Part shown: positions 7,701-8,319 of the stretch, in pieces | Layout: every line of letters begins with the position of its first letter | How positions within the stretch are numbered: position 1 is the stretch's first letter | DNA from: Chitinophagaceae bacterium | GTDB lineage: Bacteria > Bacteroidota > Bacteroidia > Chitinophagales > Chitinophagaceae | Direction of reading: 5' to 3' | DNA: 8,319 nt | Assembly: GCA_947447815.1 (NCBI GenBank) | Contig: CANFLJ010000073.1 | Coordinates: forward strand, 1 to 8,319 | Made by a program: the position numbers and the translations under genes | The notes under the pieces: generated by a model | The model's input: only the letters and a program-made list of their open reading frames with translations | What the model was told of the DNA's origin: nothing | Databases searched by the model: none

Positions 7701-8319
7701 ATAGTTCCATTTACAATATCCTGGCCAGCTGTTACACTTACCGATATCCCTTTGCCCACACCAGGATCCTTGTCTATATAGTACTCTACATAGTTCACAT
7801 TGCTGGAAGTTGTAGCGTTAATATTATTAAATGGATTATAAAACATCCAGTAATTAGTCTCACTCCATTGCCCATTTGCATTCAATGCTCTTACACCCAC
7901 TATATGCGCTCCGGTACTTAAAGTAGTGGCATTAAATGAAAAGTTCAAATTAGATAAATCAGACACTCCTGAGCCAATAGTTACCGAAGTGCCATTGCCA
8001 ATACCGGGGTCTTTGTCTACATAGTATTCTACTTTACTGATGGTAGATACAGTAGCCGTATTAATAGCTATATAAGGTTTAAAAATAAACCAGTAATGCC
8101 CCATACTCCAAACACCACTTACCGTTTTTGCTCTAGCCCCAAGTATATGCATTCCCAATGATAATGAACTTACATTTACGGTAAAACTGGCATTATTAAT
8201 GGTAGTCCCACTGGTTACTGGCACCGAACTGGCAACCCCTATTCCCGGATCCTGATCTACGTAGTACTCCACATAGTTAATCGGACTTTGTCCGTATGTT
8301 TTTGAAATAGTAGTGCCAA
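4751..8319 (-). CDS. T9SS-exported multidomain adhesin-like protein, N-terminus outside window
   Basis: The frame is open from the window edge to the stop at 4751-4753 (1188 visible residues, numbered from the codon at 8315-8317). The GTG at 8270-8272 is not a credible start: it is the V of a VEYY repeat, and the upstream residues (QSPINY) continue the repeat register. Order: four VEYY repeats 16-324; beta-sandwich with C338/C393, 327-428; Ig-like domains 431-517, 519-598, 603-676 and 680-766, the first three with C...W...C cores; carboxypeptidase-regulatory-like sandwich 770-824; dockerin 823-884; RLWAF-to-DVTFDW segment 891-941; cohesin-like 955-1083; T9SS type A sorting domain 1101-1188 with YPNP at 1105-1108. 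No enzyme motif is visible. It lies 52 nt upstream of the multi-cohesin gene and is homologous to it over the last 420 or so residues. A surface adhesive or structural role is inferred. A signal peptide is expected upstream of the window. Confidence 0.93.
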   Translation of the reverse strand, partial: GTTISKTYGQSPINYVEYYVDQDPGIGVASSVPVTSGTTINNASFTVNVSSLSLGMHILGARAKTVSGVWSMGHYWFIFKPYIAINTATVSTISKVEYYVDKDPGIGNGTSVTIGSGVSDLSNLNFSFNATTLSTGAHIVGVRALNANGQWSETNYWMFYNPFNNINATTSSNVNYVEYYIDKDPGVGKGISVSVTAGQDIVNGTINATITSLASGTHIVGVRAKDAAGNWSATNYFMFVKPFTNITASSTSNISQVEYYLDYDPGNGNGLPVSITPGTDLADKAINVDITGLNPGAHTVVVRSKDAAGKWSMVNTWAFTVPGTPVTLTTLVSTTTVCGGSSINVGYQFSGAITLKTGNKYIAQLSDANGSFLSPTEIGSLATTSATTGSFICNLPSYLTQSGSYKIRVVTTNQSVVGSDNGSGITIYPLPVVPTIISPAADTTVCQGNTLNLNATSTSYGYYQWYYNGNPISGATSYSYTVNNIIASTAGAYKVKVSSYYSNACTVFTPTVNIAVNTNVPAIPTVSPSGSIGVCLGTSRALTSSTATSYQWLKDGVAIPGATTASYSASTAGTFTVKTGNGTGCFAASSNSTVITLGLAAVKPSITLSGSASICSGNNVMLTSSAFSGNQWMKNNVVISGETGTTYYATTAGYYQVLVGGSGCSVVSDSVQISVNNTVTPSVSIATSANNVPPGTTITITATAVNGGAIPVYTFRVNGNTVQSGALATYTSNSLVNNDVVSCTLLSNAICTSTTTATSNSVTILTSAPVFVTGKFATPTGALIPGATVRLAGGNTDSCLTDVNGKYSLTLYPKANYSITGYKNNDFVKVNGVNVLDLVKIQQHILGSTLLGNPYKMIAADVNGDGAINILDVVLVKRFILGMDTSFAGKRLWAFIDSSYAFPVPTNPFSYNGFRNYTNITSSLNNQSFVGVRLGDVTFDWSPISGFSKPAINAKTVKLYYDTVYTGGSDVVRIKVKASNFKQLSGIQFGLHFNESVFEFVGIENSAFLKFDVNDHQSKSGDISFLWFNNEGGNTSLQDGYVLFDIILKKKAGFDEEKLTMNDHLIDAVAYDFNSEPCSVYINNGLLLNKYTSVEESVKESISVYPNPLTDNALQITINANKASKVQVQLSDSYGRVIFARDERVVKGLNKVAVNTAEMTLLQAGIYYVKITGLSEQFVKQLVVNKRR
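4754..5017 (-). other. T9SS type A sorting domain of the upstream adhesin
   Basis: The C-terminal 88 residues begin SISVYPNP and show the usual strands, a DSYGRVIF turn, LQAGIYYVKI and a final FVKQLVVNKRR. The short basic tail is typical of this sorting signal. Confidence 0.92.
5069..5455 (-). other. Cohesin-like domain of the upstream adhesin
   Basis: Residues 955-1083 include DVVRIKVKASNFKQLSGIQF, then GDISFLWF and DGYVLFDII. The same strands are found in the neighbour's cohesin-like domains. W1027 is kept, but the aspartate after it (W-x-D in the neighbour) is replaced by asparagine (WFN). Confidence 0.75.
5666..5851 (-). other. Dockerin type I-like domain of the upstream adhesin
   Basis: Repeat 1 is NGVNVLDLVKIQQHILG and repeat 2 is DVNGDGAINILDVVLVKRFI. 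The second loop carries ligands D861, N863, D865, N869 and D872. The first keeps D826 and D837 but has V at positions 3 and 5. The core NPYKMIAADVNGDG is nearly identical to the neighbour's SPYKMIAADVNGDG. Confidence 0.85.
6020..7027 (-). other. Four Ig-like domains in the upstream adhesin
   Basis: The first three (431-517, 519-598, 603-676) have an early C(Q/L/S)G, a QW(Y/L/M)(Y/K)(N/D) core strand with W465, W552 and W632, and a late cysteine; pairs are C446/C505, C535/C585 and C615/C664. Each has (A/T)STAG or ATTAG before a Y/F-x-V strand. The fourth (680-766) lacks the early cysteine and core tryptophan and follows the VNGGAIPVYTFRVNGN pattern with DVVSC, a variant that occurs widely in Bacteroidota. 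Confidence 0.78.
7346..8272 (-). repeat. Four VEYYxDxDPG repeats of about 80 residues
   Basis: Units start at 8272, 8032, 7789 and 7549, so periods are 240, 243 and 240 nt. Each begins VEYY(V/I/L)D(Q/K/Y)DPG, has a central strand pair ending (L/S/P)GxHxxxxRxK/L, then GxWS before an aromatic strand. This repeat family is common in Bacteroidota exported proteins. The in-frame residues before 8272 end in INY, the same context as other unit junctions, so more units may lie outside the window. Confidence 0.88.

Noticed and set aside
4754..8272. Glycoside hydrolase or peptidase catalytic domain in either large protein
   Set aside because: All segments are accounted for by repeat, Ig-like, FN3, CBM-like, dockerin, cohesin-like and sorting modules. 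No catalytic motif or enzyme-sized alpha/beta domain is visible, so a cellulosome-like degradative complex is not supported from this window alone.

Overview
The window looks like part of a Bacteroidota chromosome, most likely from the Chitinophagales/Chitinophagaceae. This is inferred from three things: visibly AT-rich DNA, giant mosaic surface proteins ending in type IX secretion (T9SS) type A sorting domains, and domain types common in that group (VEYYxDxDPG repeats, Bacteroidota-style Ig/FN3 modules, a dockerin followed by a cohesin-like domain, and NHL repeats). No RNA gene, mobile element or CRISPR array was seen. All supported genes are on the minus strand, so transcription runs from high to low coordinates.

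Layout in transcription order. (1) 8319-4751: a very large secreted protein whose 5' end lies outside the window. It has four VEYY repeats, a beta-sandwich, four Ig-like domains, a carboxypeptidase-regulatory-like sandwich, a dockerin, a cohesin-like domain and a T9SS sorting domain. (2) After 52 nt, 4698-487: a complete 1403-residue secreted protein. It has a signal peptide, three cohesin-like domains at an exact 144-residue period, an Ig-like domain, three tandem 52-residue two-cysteine repeats, a CBM-like sandwich, an FN3 domain, a fourth two-cysteine repeat, and then the same dockerin/cohesin/T9SS tail. (3) After a 159-nt gap, 327-1: the N-terminus of a secreted NHL-repeat protein that runs off the low-coordinate edge.

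The first two genes are probably co-transcribed and are paralogous over their C-terminal 370-420 residues. Both would be exported by Sec, carried across the outer membrane by T9SS and displayed or released at the surface. Together they carry five cohesin-like and two dockerin modules. The most interesting hypothesis is therefore a surface network in which these proteins dock to each other through cohesin-dockerin contacts, with the multi-cohesin protein acting as scaffold. The architecture is seen directly; the assembly is inference. No enzyme domain is visible, so an adhesive or structural role is more likely than a catalytic one.
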